Assembly: GCA_947260025.1 (NCBI GenBank)
Contig: CAMYON010000021.1
Location: 4,655-60,324, forward strand
Origin: an uncultured Gammaproteobacteria bacterium
GTDB lineage: Bacteria; Pseudomonadota; Gammaproteobacteria; GCA-001735895
DNA length: 55,670 bases
Reading direction: 5' to 3'
The position numbers and the translations under genes were made by a program. A model generated the notes under the pieces. The model ran no database searches and was not told where the DNA came from. It saw nothing but the letters and a program-made list of their open reading frames with translations. Below are positions 1 through 8,411 of this stretch, one piece after another; positions within the stretch are counted from its first letter, which is position 1, and each line of letters opens with the position of its first letter.

Positions 1-2
1 TT

Positions 3-746
3 ATTGCGTCGGCCTGTCTGTGGTTGCCAATCGGCACCGCGGAAGCGGAGTTCATCGGGCTCAACATAGGCGGTATTCAGGGTACGCCTGCTCTCAATGA
101 CGGCTATAACAACTTCGAAACCGACAGCATCGAGCTGGTTGACGACCTGGAGCTGGAAAATCCCGAGCAGTCCTCGATGGTGTTAATCCTGGAACATCCG
201 ATCAAGGCATTGCCGAACATCAAGTATCGCGATCATAACCTGGATTCCTCGGACCGAATAACCCTCGACGCCGACGTCAACCTTAACGGCCAGACCTTTA
301 GCTCCGGGAAAAAGATTACCTCTACTTACGATCTCTCCCAGAACGACATCGTGCTTTACTACCAATTATTCAATAGCCGGATCAATCTCGACCTGGGCGT
401 CGATTTGAAAAAATTCGATGGAGAGGTATCACTGGGTGGTGACGCAAACACCAGCCTGGCGGTCGACGAGACCATCCCGTTACTCTACCTGTCGGCCCGC
501 TATGACCTGCCCAATAGCGGTTTCTACGTTGGCGCGAATATTCACACCAGTTCAATCGACCTCGGCCTGAGCGACAGCAACGCCCAGGATTCAACCATTA
601 TGCTCGGATACGATTCCGGCACCGGTCTCGGTGTCGAGGGTGGTTTCAAGTATTTTTCGCTGGACCTGGATAAAGTCGACAGCCTGGACAAGGACAACGA
701 CCTGGAATACGACGGTATTTTCCTGAACGGTTACTTCAACTTCTAG
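3..746 (+). CDS. TIGR04219-like outer membrane beta-barrel protein, 5' partial
   Basis: The reading frame is open from the first bases of the window, so the true start lies upstream. The first visible residues (IASACLWLPIGTAEAEF) look like the end of a Sec signal peptide with cleavage near AEA. The mature part, about 235 residues, is rich in alternating polar/hydrophobic strands and ends in NGYFNF with a C-terminal phenylalanine, the usual signal for BAM-dependent outer-membrane insertion. The overall pattern (glycine near the mature N-terminus, YDGIFLNGYF at the end) resembles the TIGR04219 family of outer-membrane proteins, whose function is not known to me. It converges on the erpA operon and does not belong to it. 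Family assignment is from memory of the pattern. Confidence 0.7.
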   Translation: MASACLWLPIGTAEAEFIGLNIGGIQGTPALNDGYNNFETDSIELVDDLELENPEQSSMVLILEHPIKALPNIKYRDHNLDSSDRITLDADVNLNGQTFSSGKKITSTYDLSQNDIVLYYQLFNSRINLDLGVDLKKFDGEVSLGGDANTSLAVDETIPLLYLSARYDLPNSGFYVGANIHTSSIDLGLSDSNAQDSTIMLGYDSGTGLGVEGGFKYFSLDLDKVDSLDKDNDLEYDGIFLNGYFNF

Positions 747-784
747 AAGGACATTAAGCGGCCGCTTGCCCTAAGCGCGCATTC

Positions 785-1168
785 CTAAACCGAAAAAGAA
801 GCCCCACAACCACAGGTTGAGGTCGCGTTCGGATTGTTCACCACGAACATGGCGCCCTCGAGGCCCTCGGTGTAGTCCACCTCGGATCCCGCCAGGTACT
901 GATAGCTCATCTGATCGATTAACAGGGTGACCCCATCCTTTTCCACGGTCTTGTCGACAGGCTTGACTTCCTCATCGAGTGAAAACGTGTACTGGAATCC
1001 GGAACAACCGCCACCGTAAACCGAGACTCGCAGCATCAGGTTCGGATTTTGCTCCTCTTCCTGCAATTCCTTTAACTTGCGCACCGCGGAATCAGAAAAC
1101 TCAAGCAGGGTTTCACCAGAGCTGGGCCCAAGTGCCATCCCGAAATTAGCGTCGATCATTACTTCCAT
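785..1168 (-). CDS. erpA: Iron-sulfur cluster insertion protein ErpA (A-type carrier)
   Basis: Encodes a 127-residue HesB/IscA-type carrier that receives [Fe-S] clusters from the assembly machinery and passes them to apo-enzymes in the cytoplasm. The three invariant cysteines are present: Cys55 in GGGCSGFQY, and Cys119 and Cys121 in the C-terminal CGCGASF motif. The acidic stretch after position 60 and the [11 protein letters not shown] ending are typical of ErpA rather than IscA. It is the last gene of a minus-strand run argC > DUF6776 > bactofilin > erpA, separated from the bactofilin gene by about 50 bases. The same order is familiar from Pseudomonas. An alternative start at Met4 would shorten it by three residues. 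Confidence 0.93.
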   Translation of the reverse strand: MEVMIDANFGMALGPSSGETLLEFSDSAVRKLKELQEEEQNPNLMLRVSVYGGGCSGFQYTFSLDEEVKPVDKTVEKDGVTLLIDQMSYQYLAGSEVDYTEGLEGAMFVVNNPNATSTCGCGASFSV

Positions 1169-1217
1169 AACGTTGCTCGTAACATTTTCAGTTCAGGCGG
1201 TAGGATAACACGCGAAA

Positions 1218-1658
1218 TCAGTTTTCGGTTACCGGTTCGGTCTTACCGCCGCCGTGGTGATTCGATTTGTCTTCCAGTCGCTTGGGCAACTCGGAACCGG
1301 CCGGCTGATGTACCAGTCCGCCGTTAACCTCGGCGCCAATAGCCATCTCGATCAGGTTGTAATACACGCTGCCCTTGACTCTCGACTTCGGCGCCAGCTC
1401 GACGCGGGTCGAACCGTAGACATCGCCTACTATCTCCCCGTTGAGCACCATGTTGGGCACCTTGACCTCACCCTCGATGCGGCCGAACTCGCTCAGTATC
1501 AGGAGCGCGGTGCTGCCCTCTTCGGCCATGACGTTACCGTTTACTTTACCGTCCACGTGCAGGCCACCGGAAAACACCAGATCACCGTTAATCTCGGTAC
1601 CCTGGCCGACAAGTGTGTCGATGCGAGCCGCGTTGAAGCCTTTTTTTCTGCCAAACAT
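1218..1658 (-). CDS. Bactofilin family polymer-forming protein (DUF583)
   Basis: A 146-residue protein with one bactofilin domain, roughly residues 12-115, recognisable from short repeating beta-helix rungs such as GDLVFSGGLHVDGKVNGNV, GRIEGEV, GEIVGDV and SRVKGSV. Bactofilins assemble into non-polar filaments without nucleotide and scaffold envelope or morphogenesis proteins. The N-terminus is short and basic (MFGRKKGF), a common membrane-tethering type, and the C-terminal 30 residues are polar and probably disordered. Its ATG directly abuts the TAA of the upstream DUF6776 gene (TAAATG), so the two are almost certainly translated from one message. The partner filament or cargo cannot be read from the sequence. 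Confidence 0.9.
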   Translation of the reverse strand: MFGRKKGFNAARIDTLVGQGTEINGDLVFSGGLHVDGKVNGNVMAEEGSTALLILSEFGRIEGEVKVPNMVLNGEIVGDVYGSTRVELAPKSRVKGSVYYNLIEMAIGAEVNGGLVHQPAGSELPKRLEDKSNHHGGGKTEPVTEN

Positions 1659-2384
1659 TTATACTCCCTCGGACAATACACGCGTCCACGTAATAGTTTC
1701 TGAAAAAGATTTTACCTTCTTTGTAGTAGGTTTGATGCCTATTTCCACCTCGAAAGGTTCGAATCCTTCAGGTAAAGCGATATCTCCTTCGAAAACCTGG
1801 AAGTACCTGAAGGCGAATTTGGTGCCTATCTTTGAATTTTCAAGCGCCAGGTCGGTCAATTTCAACTCACTGACGCTACCGCCATTCTCTCCTCGGATTA
1901 CCACGTTGGCGCCGCCCGAGATTTTTTTAGTGCTTTTACCGCTCTTGGTCAGGATCATTTTGACACTATACTGGTTCTGGCTGTTCTTTTTTCGCACTTC
2001 GAATGACTGCAGATTCACGCCCAGGGCGGCATCCTTGGGCGATACGATACCCTGGTAGAATACCAGCTCTTCCTTTTGCGCCAGCAATTCCTGCTGCAAC
2101 CTGGCCAGCTCCTGGTTCGCCAGCTCGTAAGCATCCCGCTCGATTTTGCTACCACCCTCGAGGTGGGCATTTTTTTGCACCAGGTTATGGTTCCGGGTTT
2201 CGAGTTCGTCGATGCGGCTGACCAGGGTTTCTCGCTCCAGCATCAGGTGCTCGAGCTGATAGGCCTGGTAATTTTTACCCAGGTAGAAAAACATTGCCAT
2301 CAGGCCGATCAACAGGACGACGCCCAGCCAGAGCTTCCACGGCTTGTGCTGCCTGACCTGGAATCCGCGGTGCAGGCTGCTCAA
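1659..2384 (-). CDS. DUF6776-type membrane-anchored coiled-coil protein
   Basis: A 241-residue protein with a short basic cytoplasmic N-terminus, one transmembrane helix at about residues 17-36, a coiled coil at about 45-110 (heptad-like runs of E, L, N and Q), and a C-terminal beta-rich domain from about 115 onward. The topology is like small divisome or envelope organisers, but I know no established function for this family. The start codon overlaps the argC stop by four bases (ATGA type) and its stop abuts the bactofilin ATG. Translational coupling to a bactofilin suggests it may be the membrane receptor or anchor for that filament; this is inference from context only. Confidence 0.75.
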   Translation of the reverse strand: MSSLHRGFQVRQHKPWKLWLGVVLLIGLMAMFFYLGKNYQAYQLEHLMLERETLVSRIDELETRNHNLVQKNAHLEGGSKIERDAYELANQELARLQQELLAQKEELVFYQGIVSPKDAALGVNLQSFEVRKKNSQNQYSVKMILTKSGKSTKKISGGANVVIRGENGGSVSELKLTDLALENSKIGTKFAFRYFQVFEGDIALPEGFEPFEVEIGIKPTTKKVKSFSETITWTRVLSEGV

Positions 2385-3409
2385 GGCATCATCCCCGGGG
2401 CTTCGAGGCCCGAAGTTTCCTCCAGGCCGAACATCAGGTTCATATTCTGGATCGCCTGCCCGGCGGCCCCCTTGACCAGGTTATCCTCGACCGACAACAC
2501 CACGTACTTGTTGGCTGCCTCGAGGTAATGCACAGCGATCCGGCAGGTATTGGCCCCACGCACGCTGCGGGTTTCCGGATGCGATCCCGCGGGCATCACG
2601 TCGACAAATGGCTCGTCGCGATAAAAGCTTTCGAACACGGCCTGCACCCGGTCGGCAGGACCACGCGCATCGGCGTAAACGGTGGCATGAATGCCGCGAA
2701 TCATCGGCATCAGGTGCGGCGTGAACACCAGGTCTGCATTAGCATCGAGCGTCTGCAAAATCTCCCGGATCTCGGGCAGATGGCGATGGCCCGGCACGCC
2801 GTAGGCTTTCACCGATTCGGTAACCTCGCAAAACGCGGTTCCCACGCTGACCTTGCGCCCGGCGCCGCTGGTGCCCGACTTGCAATCCGCGATAATACTC
2901 GCAGGATCGATCAGGTCATTCTTCAGCAACGGCAATAATGCAAGAATTACCGAGGTCGGATAACAGCCGGGATTAGCCACCAGGCGTGCACCGCGGATCG
3001 CGTCGCGGTTCAATTCGGGTAAACCGTAAACCGCGTCCTCCACCAGTGCAGGGCAAGCGTGAGTAGCGCCGTACCATTTCTCCCAGGTAGCAATGTCCCT
3101 GATCCTGAAATCTGCGGCCAGGTCGATCACCCTGATACCGGCGGCGAGCAATGCTTCCGCCTGCGACATGGCAGTAGTGTTAGGGGTAGCGAAAAACACC
3201 AGGTCGCAGTTCTGGTAGGAATCGATCGCGGGTTCGATAAAATCGAGATCGACCAACCCGCGCAGGTTCGGAAACAACTCGGCGACCGGCTTACCCGCCT
3301 CGGAACGGGAAGTGATCACTTCCACCCGCGCGGCCGGGTGCGACGCCAGCAGTCGTATCAATTCCACACCGGTGTAACCGGTGCCACCAACTATTCCAAC
3401 CTTAATCAT
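2381..3409 (-). CDS. argC: N-acetyl-gamma-glutamyl-phosphate reductase
   Basis: Encodes a 342-residue ArgC, which reduces N-acetylglutamyl phosphate to the semialdehyde with NADPH in arginine biosynthesis. Residues 1-20 carry the Rossmann motif [17 protein letters not shown]. The catalytic cysteine is Cys149 in [10 protein letters not shown], and the active-site region [11 protein letters not shown] is present. Length and domain order are normal for the short (type 1) ArgC. It is the first gene of the minus-strand run with DUF6776, bactofilin and erpA and overlaps DUF6776 by four bases. No other arg gene is in the window, so the linkage reflects conserved gammaproteobacterial gene order, not an arginine operon. 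Confidence 0.96.
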   Translation of the reverse strand: MIKVGIVGGTGYTGVELIRLLASHPAARVEVITSRSEAGKPVAELFPNLRGLVDLDFIEPAIDSYQNCDLVFFATPNTTAMSQAEALLAAGIRVIDLAADFRIRDIATWEKWYGATHACPALVEDAVYGLPELNRDAIRGARLVANPGCYPTSVILALLPLLKNDLIDPASIIADCKSGTSGAGRKVSVGTAFCEVTESVKAYGVPGHRHLPEIREILQTLDANADLVFTPHLMPMIRGIHATVYADARGPADRVQAVFESFYRDEPFVDVMPAGSHPETRSVRGANTCRIAVHYLEAANKYVVLSVEDNLVKGAAGQAIQNMNLMFGLEETSGLEAPGMMP

Positions 3410-3446
3410 TCTAATGTCTATTTGGAGCCGCTAAAATGGACGCAGC

Positions 3447-3474
3447 ATTATACATTGATCGTTTATCGTGACCA
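3447..3474 (-). promoter_or_regulatory. Candidate sigma-70 promoter for argC
   Basis: On the minus strand a perfect TATAAT lies at 3452-3447, preceded 16 bases upstream by TGGTCA (3474-3469), which matches TTGACA at 4 of 6 positions. A start of transcription near 3440 would give a 5' leader of about 30 bases before the argC ATG. The hexamer match is good but the upstream box is only fair, so this is a prediction. Confidence 0.45.
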
Positions 3475-3527
3475 TTGAAAACCAATAGTCTACAGTTGTT
3501 TAGCACAGCTCTCTAAGAGATTCTTTA

Positions 3528-3950
3528 ATGATTTGGGTAAAAGCTTTTCACATTATCTTCATGGTCGCCTGGTTTGCAGGACTATTCTATTTGCCGCGCC
3601 TTTTTGTCAACCATGCAATGGCCGAGGAGGAGGAAGTCAAGGCGCGCCTGAGGCTGATGGAGCGCAAGCTTTACCGCTTCATCACTCCGTGGATGGTGTT
3701 AACCCTGGCATTCGGCTTCTGGCTGATGTTTGAGTACGCCTGGGCCGCCTATGCGCATATGCTGTGGCTGCATGTCAAGCTGGCGCTGGTTGCCGCGCTG
3801 GTGGTTTATCATTTTTATTGCGGCAAGCTGGTGCGCGACTTCGCCAACGAAAACAACCGGCGCTCACACGTCTGGTATCGCTGGTTTAACGAGCTCCCGG
3901 TGCTGGTGCTGTTCGCCGCGGTCATCCTGGCGGTGGTCAAGCCGTTCTAG
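3528..3950 (+). CDS. hemJ: Protoporphyrinogen IX oxidase HemJ
   Basis: A 140-residue integral membrane protein with four predicted helices, matching the HemJ (UPF0093) family that oxidises protoporphyrinogen IX to protoporphyrin IX in haem synthesis in bacteria lacking HemG or HemY. The conserved histidine near the N-terminus (AFHIIFMVAWFAGLFYLPRL, His8) and the pattern MERKLYRFITPWM with a later HVKL histidine are seen. Length is typical. It is transcribed away from argC across a 118-base spacer, an arrangement also known in Pseudomonas. No other haem gene is adjacent. Confidence 0.92.
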   Translation: MIWVKAFHIIFMVAWFAGLFYLPRLFVNHAMAEEEEVKARLRLMERKLYRFITPWMVLTLAFGFWLMFEYAWAAYAHMLWLHVKLALVAALVVYHFYCGKLVRDFANENNRRSHVWYRWFNELPVLVLFAAVILAVVKPF

Positions 3951-4035
3951 ATTTATATGCGTACCATGCTGGTGCTTACGAGCGATTGAGGGACTGTGGT
4001 ATCGCGGCGCCGCATGAATAGACCGATCCGCTGGA

Positions 4036-4069
4036 GACCCCGGATAAGTGCCTTGCACTTTCCGGGATG
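4036..4069. repeat. REP-like hairpin element, copy 1
   Basis: A 34-base element with core CCCGGATAAGTGC-CTT-GCACTTTCCGGG. It folds into a stem of two six-base-pair helices separated by a bulged T, with a three-base loop. A second copy lies at 13695-13728 and differs at paired positions in a way that keeps the stem. It sits between convergent hemJ and ptsP, a typical location for REP elements. No RAYT-type transposase is in the window. Confidence 0.75.
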
Positions 4070-4117
4070 ACCTGTGGGTAAAAATCAGGTTACTACCTGA
4101 TTTTTACCCACAGGTCA
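4068..4117. terminator. Perfect 23-bp inverted repeat, likely bidirectional terminator
   Basis: Arms 4068-4090 and 4095-4117 are exact reverse complements around the loop TACT. The inner part is a CAGGT/ACCTG stem flanked by an A5 tract on one side and a T5 tract on the other, the layout of a factor-independent terminator that can act in both directions. It lies between convergent hemJ and ptsP. The right arm ends on the ptsP stop codon, so the hairpin forms directly at the end of that reading frame. It touches the REP-like element on its left. Confidence 0.6.
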
Positions 4118-6376
4118 CTTACCGGCGCGAATGAAGCCGCCGAGACCGCGCTCATCCAGCTTACGGGCGTACATTTCTCGAATCATCACCGCATCCGACA
4201 TGGTCAGGGCCTGTTGCAGCAACTCGACCAGTTCGGTGTAACTGAAAGACACGATAACCTTCTTCGCGCGCAACAAGCTGCCGACACTCATCGAAAGGCT
4301 ATCGATTCCCATGCCGATCAAGGCCATGACGCCAAGAGGATCGCCGGCGAGTTCGCCACAAACGCTTACCGGGGTATCGTTGACCGCGGCACCCTCCACG
4401 ATCTGGCACATTGCCTTCAACACCGCGGGGTGCAGCGACGAATAGAGGTCGGCGACATTCTCGTTGTTACGATCGACGGCAAGCAGGTACTGGGTCAGGT
4501 CGTTGGTTCCGATGGACACGAAGTCCACCAGGCGACAGATATCTTCGATCTGGTAAACCGCCGAGGGCACCTCGATCATCGCGCCGATCTGGGGCAGTAA
4601 AATCTGTTCGCCGGATTCCTCTTCGATTTCGTCGCGCACCCGGTTGATAAACGACATGGCTTCTTCCAGCTCGGCGCGACCACTGACCATCGGCAGCAGG
4701 ATTTCCAGATTATTGACGCCAATGTTAGCGCGAATCATTGCGCGCAGCTGGGTGATAAATATCTCGGGGTGATCCAGGGTAATGCGTATTCCGCGCCAAC
4801 CGAGGAAGGGATTGGCTTCGTGAATAGGAAAATAACTCAACGGCTTGTCGCCACCGACATCGAGCGTGCGCAGCACTACCGGCATGCCCCTGAAAGTCTC
4901 GAGCACGTTGCGATAGATCTGGTACTGCTCTTCTTCACTGGGAAACCGATCGCGGATCTGAAACGGGATTTCGGTGCGATACAACCCGACGCCCCTGGCG
5001 CCGCTGCGCAGTGACGGCGTGTAGTCGGACATCAGGCCCGAATTCACCAGTAACGAAACCTGGCGTTGATCGGTAGTGATCGCGGGCTCGTTCTTCAGCC
5101 CAATCAAATCCTTCTCGATCGCGGCCTCTTCCTCGAGATACTGGTTATATTCGTCGAGCACCCGTTTATCCGGATTGATAAACGCCGAGCCGTTGTAACC
5201 ATCGACCACCAGCTTGACGCCATCGAGTTGCTTGACCGGCAGGTTTGGCACACCCATAACCGCGGGAATACCGAGTGCGTGGGCCAGTATCGCGACGTGC
5301 GACGAGCTGCTGCCATGCGCGGAAACGATTCCACTGAGGCAATCGGTGGGAACGTCCGCGAGATCGGTCGCAGTCACGTCATCCCCCACCAGGATGGTTT
5401 GATCGGGGAAATCGATGTAGGTACTCTGCTCCAGCATCAACTTGCGCAGCACGCGCAACCCCAGATCCCGGATATCGTTGGCGCGCTCCGCCAGGTACCT
5501 GTCTTCCATCTGGGAAAAGACGTGGGCGTGCTGCTCCACCGTGTCGCGCCAGCTCGACGGCGCCCAGTTGCCGGCATTGATGCTCTTTTCCGTGTCATCG
5601 ATCAGTGAGCCGCCGCTGAGCATCTGCGCGTAGGCCAGAAATAACGCGCACTCTTCTTCCGGAAGCACCGCCCGCATTTTTTCCGCCAGCGCGGTAAGCT
5701 CATCGCTAGCCTTGCGCACCGCCTGCCTGAAACTGTGCAAATCACCCTCGATGTCGCTGGTTTTCTTGTTCGGCACCGATTCGAGGTTGACCCCGCGATT
5801 GAGCACCATCGCCACGCCGATCGCCATGCCCGGTGCACCAGCGACTCCCTTGATCATGTGGGTGTCCTGCTGGGTACTGAAACGCCCCTGGCTCTCGGCG
5901 CGCTCGATCGAGGTCGCTAGCTGCGCCGCCAGCGTGGTCAGGTAGGCCTCTTCATCCTCGTTGAACGCGTTTTCCGCACGCTGTACCGCGATGACCCCGA
6001 GCACATCCCGGTGCGCAATAATCGGCACCCCCAGCAGGATCGGGAAATCGACTTCCCCCGAATCGGGCACCAGCAAAAACTTTTTATGCGCCGGGGCATC
6101 GGTTAAATTCATAGCCTCCGCTTTGGCGGCGATAGTACCGATCAGGCCCTGCCCCATTCTGCGCTCGACCTTGCCGACGATATCGGGATTCAATCCGCTG
6201 CTGGCCTGCAGCACCATAACCTCGGGATCGTCTTTACTGGCGAGGAAAATGGTGCAGGCATCGGCGGTAAGATCGCGCGTAAGGCTCTCGGTGATCATCA
6301 CCAGCGCACGCTCGATATCAGGAGCCCGATTGACCTCCTGCACGATTCGTTGCAGCCTGTGGATCATCGATGCCAC
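4115..6376 (-). CDS. ptsP: Phosphoenolpyruvate--protein phosphotransferase PtsP (EI-Ntr)
   Basis: A 753-residue nitrogen-type enzyme I. An N-terminal GAF domain (about residues 15-160) is followed by a PEP-utilising enzyme I body (from about 172), with the phosphorylated histidine at His360 in HGSSSSHVAILAHALGIPA and the C-terminal catalytic cysteine at Cys673 in VSVCGELAGDP. PtsP transfers phosphate from PEP to NPr and on to EIIA-Ntr, a regulatory relay sensing nitrogen and potassium state, and imports no sugar. It lies 27 bases downstream of rppH on the same strand, the classical rppH-ptsP pair. Met4 is an alternative start. NPr and EIIA-Ntr are not in the window. Confidence 0.96.
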   Translation of the reverse strand: MASMIHRLQRIVQEVNRAPDIERALVMITESLTRDLTADACTIFLASKDDPEVMVLQASSGLNPDIVGKVERRMGQGLIGTIAAKAEAMNLTDAPAHKKFLLVPDSGEVDFPILLGVPIIAHRDVLGVIAVQRAENAFNEDEEAYLTTLAAQLATSIERAESQGRFSTQQDTHMIKGVAGAPGMAIGVAMVLNRGVNLESVPNKKTSDIEGDLHSFRQAVRKASDELTALAEKMRAVLPEEECALFLAYAQMLSGGSLIDDTEKSINAGNWAPSSWRDTVEQHAHVFSQMEDRYLAERANDIRDLGLRVLRKLMLEQSTYIDFPDQTILVGDDVTATDLADVPTDCLSGIVSAHGSSSSHVAILAHALGIPAVMGVPNLPVKQLDGVKLVVDGYNGSAFINPDKRVLDEYNQYLEEEAAIEKDLIGLKNEPAITTDQRQVSLLVNSGLMSDYTPSLRSGARGVGLYRTEIPFQIRDRFPSEEEQYQIYRNVLETFRGMPVVLRTLDVGGDKPLSYFPIHEANPFLGWRGIRITLDHPEIFITQLRAMIRANIGVNNLEILLPMVSGRAELEEAMSFINRVRDEIEEESGEQILLPQIGAMIEVPSAVYQIEDICRLVDFVSIGTNDLTQYLLAVDRNNENVADLYSSLHPAVLKAMCQIVEGAAVNDTPVSVCGELAGDPLGVMALIGMGIDSLSMSVGSLLRAKKVIVSFSYTELVELLQQALTMSDAVMIREMYARKLDERGLGGFIRAGK

Positions 6377-6403
6377 GCTTTAAAACCTCCCCCGTTTGAA
6401 ATG

Positions 6404-6895
6404 TTAGTCGCTCCCGTCCGCGTCAGACGACGGCAGCCTGGATTCGAGCTGCGCCAGGGCACACTGGTAAACACGACGTTTGAAGAAGACCACGTTCTCG
6501 GCCGGGTACCAGTAGTCAACCCATTTCCAATGATCGAATTCAGGTGTATGCGACGCACTCAGATCAAAACTGTCTTCGTCGGATTCCAGCCGTAGCAGAT
6601 ACCAGAGTTGTTTTTGCCCGATGCAACGCGGCTCCGAGCGGCGCATCAGCCGCCGCGGCAGCTTGTAGCGCAACCAGCTTTCGGTAGCCCCGAGCACCGA
6701 GACGTGTTCCGGCTTTAACCCGGTTTCCTCCCACAGTTCCCGGTACATCGCTTCTCGCGGGTCCTCGTCAGGGCTGATACCACCTTGTGGGAACTGCCAG
6801 GCATCCTGCCCGACGCGACGCGCCCACATCACCTGCGCAGCGTTGTTACACAGTATTATTCCTACATTTGCGCGGTAGCCATCTACGTCAATCAT
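6404..6895 (-). CDS. rppH: RNA pyrophosphohydrolase RppH
   Basis: A 163-residue Nudix hydrolase that removes pyrophosphate from the 5' end of mRNAs and so opens them to RNase E decay. The Nudix box runs from about Gly38 to Leu60 ([13 protein letters not shown] then [10 protein letters not shown]). I chose the start at 6895 because [15 protein letters not shown] is the near-invariant N-terminus of the family. Longer in-frame starts exist (ATG at 6910 and further) but add residues with no family likeness, and they would run toward the divergent HAD gene. The polar C-terminal tail (SDADGSD) is variable in the family. Followed by ptsP on the same strand. Confidence 0.95.
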   Translation of the reverse strand: MIDVDGYRANVGIILCNNAAQVMWARRVGQDAWQFPQGGISPDEDPREAMYRELWEETGLKPEHVSVLGATESWLRYKLPRRLMRRSEPRCIGQKQLWYLLRLESDEDSFDLSASHTPEFDHWKWVDYWYPAENVVFFKRRVYQCALAQLESRLPSSDADGSD

Positions 6896-6987
6896 TTCGC
6901 TGCTTGCCATTAATCGTATAGAATCTGGACCGCCCATTCTGACATAGACGCTCAGAACCCAGCAAGCCAATACACGGGAAGCCCAGC

Positions 6988-7641
6988 ATGACACTTGCGA
7001 TATTTGACCTCGATCACACGCTGTTAAATGGCGACAGCGATTACCTGTGGGGCGAATACATGGTCGAGAACAAGATCGTCGACGAGCAGGAGTATCGCCA
7101 ACGCAACCAGGTTTTTTACGAGGATTACCAGCGCGGAAACCTCGACAACGACACGTATCTCGAGTTTTCGCTGGCACCGCTGACGCGCTACAGCCTTGAA
7201 GAGCTTTACCGGTGGCGGGCCGATTACGTTGAAAACTGGATCAAACCGATCGTCGTTGCAGGTGCCAACGATTTGCTCGATCGGCATCGCGCCCAGAACC
7301 ACGAACTGCTCATAATCAGTGCAACCAACCTGTTCATTACCGCGCCGATCGCAACCCTGCTGGGAGTCCCGACAATACTCTCGACCGAGCCCGAAATCCT
7401 CGATAATCGCTACACCGGCCGCTACCTGGGTACACCGACCTACCAGGAGGGCAAGGTCACCGTATTACACGAATGGCTGACCCGTACCGCGCATACCCTG
7501 GAAGGCAGCTACTTCTATAGCGACTCGATCAACGATCTGGCGCTGCTCGAACAGGTCGATAATCCGATTACCGTCCATCCCGACGATGAACTCAGGGCGA
7601 TTGCCGAATACCGCAACTGGGAGATCATCGATCTCAAGTAG
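6988..7641 (+). CDS. HAD-IB family (SerB-like) hydrolase
   Basis: A 217-residue haloacid-dehalogenase-type phosphatase. The nucleophile motif is [13 protein letters not shown] with Asp7 and Asp9, motif II is IISATN, the lysine is in YQEGKV, and motif III is [14 protein letters not shown]. This places it in subfamily IB, with phosphoserine phosphatase and phosphorylated small-molecule phosphatases. The helical cap at about residues 20-95 should set specificity, which cannot be read from sequence. It is divergent from rppH, a neighbourhood also seen in Pseudomonas. It is probably not SerB itself, because true SerB proteins carry an N-terminal ACT region and other cap residues. Confidence 0.88.
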   Translation: MTLAIFDLDHTLLNGDSDYLWGEYMVENKIVDEQEYRQRNQVFYEDYQRGNLDNDTYLEFSLAPLTRYSLEELYRWRADYVENWIKPIVVAGANDLLDRHRAQNHELLIISATNLFITAPIATLLGVPTILSTEPEILDNRYTGRYLGTPTYQEGKVTVLHEWLTRTAHTLEGSYFYSDSINDLALLEQVDNPITVHPDDELRAIAEYRNWEIIDLK

Positions 7642-7682
7642 TCTCCCGGCCCTGGCTCTCGCCGAAGAAAAATACGAAAGCG

Positions 7683-8249
7683 TCAGGCCTTGGGGAGAGT
7701 GACGCCTTTTTGTCCCTGGTACTTGCCGCCGCGATCCTTGTAAGAGGTTTCGCAGACCTCGTCCGATTCGTGGAACAGCATCTGCGCCACGCCCTCGTTG
7801 GCGTAAATCTTGGCGGGCAACGGGGTCGTATTGGAAAACTCGAGCGTCACGTGCCCCTCCCATTCCGGTTCCAGCGGAGTCACGTTGACTATGATGCCGC
7901 AGCGAGCGTAGGTTGACTTACCCAGGCAGATCGTTAACACGCTGCGCGGTATGCGGAAATACTCGACGGTGCGGGCCAGCGCGAAAGAATTGGGCGGAAT
8001 GATGCAGACATCGGATTGAATATCGACAAAACTTTCGTCGGCGAAATTCTTCGGATCGACAATCGCCGAATTGATATTGGTGAAAATCTTGAACTCGTTG
8101 GCACAACGCACATCGTAGCCGTAGCTCGACGTGCCGTAGGATATGATTCTTCCGTTTTCCGACTCGCGAACCTGTCCCGACTCGAAAGGTTCGATCATGC
8201 CCTCGGTCTCTGCCATACGGCGGATCCACCGATCTGATTTGATACTCAC
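7683..8249 (-). CDS. dcd: dCTP deaminase
   Basis: Encodes a 188-residue Dcd that deaminates dCTP to dUTP, the main source of dUMP for thymidylate synthesis in proteobacteria. Signature segments include [12 protein letters not shown] at the N-terminus, the active-site stretch with [17 protein letters not shown], and [12 protein letters not shown] at the C-terminus. The start is taken as the GTG at 8249, because the resulting [11 protein letters not shown] beginning and 188-residue length match family members. An upstream ATG at 8264 would add five residues. It faces the HAD gene tail to tail and diverges from the sensor kinase. Confidence 0.95.
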   Translation of the reverse strand: MSIKSDRWIRRMAETEGMIEPFESGQVRESENGRIISYGTSSYGYDVRCANEFKIFTNINSAIVDPKNFADESFVDIQSDVCIIPPNSFALARTVEYFRIPRSVLTICLGKSTYARCGIIVNVTPLEPEWEGHVTLEFSNTTPLPAKIYANEGVAQMLFHESDEVCETSYKDRGGKYQGQKGVTLPKA

Positions 8250-8411
8250 AGGCCCGTCCCGCAAAAATGCGCAGTATATCCGCTACCGGGCCTCGGCGTC
8301 GACGCCGTTTCGATCGGACCATAGTGCTTCGTTCGCCCACGAACCCCATATTGCAGTAAGATATTGTCGTTGAATTTTAAGGCAATCGGGGAAAGTGCCG
8401 ATAAACCCAGA

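Noticed and set aside
756-767. AAGCGGCCGCTT palindrome between the barrel gene and erpA
   Set aside because: A 12-base palindrome without a loop or T-tract is too weak to call a terminator or binding site on its own.
1757-1767. GGTTCGAATCC, identical to a tRNA T-loop consensus
   Set aside because: It lies inside the DUF6776 reading frame, where it encodes a GFEPF-type segment on the minus strand. No acceptor stem, D-arm or anticodon arm can be drawn around it.
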